Assembly: GCA_945917385.1 (NCBI GenBank)
Contig: CAMEHJ010000079.1
Coordinates: 1-6,146 of the forward strand
Length of the DNA stretch: 6,146 nt
Direction of reading: 5' to 3'
DNA from: an uncultured bacterium
Lineage (GTDB): Bacteria > Bacillota_A > Clostridia > Oscillospirales > Oscillospiraceae
The position numbers and the translations under genes were made by a program. Below, piece after piece: positions 5,351 to 6,146 of this stretch (the stretch's first letter is position 1; each line of letters opens with the position of its first letter). The notes beneath the pieces were generated by a model. It had not been told where the DNA came from and made no database searches. It saw only the letters and a list, made by a program, of their open reading frames with translations.

Positions 5351-6146
5351 TCATTTCTTCTCGTGCTTTCCCTTATAGCCCACGGAGGGTACCCTGCGCT
5401 TTGCAGGCTCGGTTTTTCCGTGACTGCCGCCGCGCTGTACGCTCTTTGCCGCGTTGCCCCGGGCGCGCTCTTTCCTCTCTCCGTCCGCGCTCTTGCCGAC
5501 AATGCCGTCGATGCGCTCTTTGATATTGTCAAGCGGCAGAACATTGCCGAGGTCAAAATCCAGTATGAACGCGAACAGCGGAATTTCCGCGTGCTCCTCA
5601 AGCAGCTTGTAGATGAGCTTTGTTATCATCCATGCGATAAAGCCGGACGCGGCGCCTATTACCGCTGCCGCCAGTACGTCGGAGGGGTAGTGCGCCATCA
5701 GGTAGTTTCTGCTCATCATCATGAGCAGTACCCAGACGACCGAGGGGATAACCCACTTCTTGCCCTTCATGAGACTTATCGCCGTCATGCCCGCCGCCGC
5801 CGCGGTCACATGGCCGGAGGGGAAGGAGAAGCCGTCCTCCGCGGGTGCGCCGACAGCCTGCCACCACTGTCTGAAAAGCTCGACCGTCTCAAACGGGCGC
5901 GGCCGCGCTATCATGTCTTTCAATATAATATTCGTTATCAGCGCGCCGCAGCACACCGCACCGAACACGCACACACCGAATTTGCGTGTGCGCGCAAAGC
6001 ACGAACACACGAACGCGAGCAGGAAAAATACAAGTCCCTTTTCCCCGATGAGCGTGATCAGCTTCATCAGCGGAGTCAGCACGACGCCGAGCTTTGACAG
6101 CGTGTGCATGAAGCTGAGTATTGCCTTGTCGTAACCGGCAAAAAAG
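5351..6146 (-). CDS. PAP2-superfamily membrane phosphatase, 5' end outside window
   Basis: This integral membrane phosphatase of the PAP2 (type 2 phosphatidic acid phosphatase) group probably removes phosphate from a lipid phosphate or undecaprenyl diphosphate at the membrane surface. The catalytic triad of motifs is complete. Counting from the first visible Met (at 6109), they are KDMIARPRP (64-72, KX6RP), FPSGH (96-100) and SRNYLMAHYPSD (133-144, SRX5HX3D), with the expected catalytic histidines 100 and 140. Hydrophobic segments lie near 7-22, 25-39, 44-63, 101-114, 119-133 and 145-167. The frame stays open to the window edge for 12 more codons, reading FFAGYDKAILSF before that Met. This is typical PAP2 N-terminal sequence, so the true start lies beyond 6146. 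A hydrophilic, basic tail (about 197-252, 17 Lys/Arg against 7 Asp/Glu) follows the membrane core and is unusual for the family. The exact lipid substrate cannot be told from sequence. Confidence 0.92.
   Translation of the reverse strand, partial: FFAGYDKAILSFMHTLSKLGVVLTPLMKLITLIGEKGLVFFLLAFVCSCFARTRKFGVCVFGAVCCGALITNIILKDMIARPRPFETVELFRQWWQAVGAPAEDGFSFPSGHVTAAAAGMTAISLMKGKKWVIPSVVWVLLMMMSRNYLMAHYPSDVLAAAVIGAASGFIAWMITKLIYKLLEEHAEIPLFAFILDFDLGNVLPLDNIKERIDGIVGKSADGERKERARGNAAKSVQRGGSHGKTEPAKRRVPSVGYKGKHEKK

Noticed and set aside
5363..6097. 244-codon plus-strand open frame opposite the PAP2 gene
   Set aside because: The minus-strand frame has all three PAP2 catalytic motifs; the plus-strand product is Arg/His/Ala-rich with no motif, so it is a shadow.
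6107..6109. ATG as the start of the PAP2 protein
   Set aside because: The frame is open to the window edge and reads typical PAP2 N-terminal sequence (AGYDKAILSF) before this Met, so the real start is outside the window.

Overview
The window looks like chromosomal DNA from a fairly GC-rich low-GC-lineage Gram-positive, most likely a gut-type Clostridia/Oscillospirales relative. This is an inference from four things: the Clostridia-like form of the threonine synthase active-site motif, strong AGGAG ribosome sites, SigA-type promoters (TTGACN-17 bp-TATTAT), and AT-rich intergenic DNA between GC-rich genes. No RNA gene, insertion sequence, CRISPR array, phage gene or sign of recent transfer was seen. 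The content is mostly core metabolism and membrane housekeeping.

Layout from left to right. Positions 1-269 hold no convincing gene. They contain a strong leftward promoter at the left edge (23-51), whose gene lies outside the window, and tandem stem-loops (194-257) that end the next operon. Positions 270-2821 (minus strand) are a two-gene operon of paralogous CNNM/CorC-type membrane proteins (DUF21 domain, CBS pair, CorC/HlyC C-terminal domain). The two genes overlap by four bases (GTGA). Positions 2822-2966 are a compact divergent intergenic region with two back-to-back SigA-type promoters, one for each side. Positions 2967-5293 (plus strand) are thrC and thrB, overlapping by seven bases: threonine synthase and homoserine kinase, the last two enzymes of threonine synthesis. 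Positions 5306-5338 form a 13-bp perfect stem between converging genes, probably a bidirectional terminator. Positions 5351-6146 (minus strand) carry a PAP2-superfamily membrane phosphatase that runs off the right edge, so its true start is not visible.

How the genes work together: ThrB phosphorylates homoserine and ThrC converts O-phosphohomoserine to threonine. The overlapping reading frames suggest coupled synthesis of the two enzymes. Homoserine dehydrogenase is not in the window, so the upstream steps must be encoded elsewhere. The CNNM pair probably acts in Mg2+ or other divalent cation transport or homeostasis. The promoter-proximal paralog has lost several membrane-motif residues that its partner keeps, which makes the pair the most interesting item here. 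The PAP2 protein is probably a lipid phosphate or undecaprenyl-diphosphate phosphatase. I see no strong evidence for a new biological system in this window.
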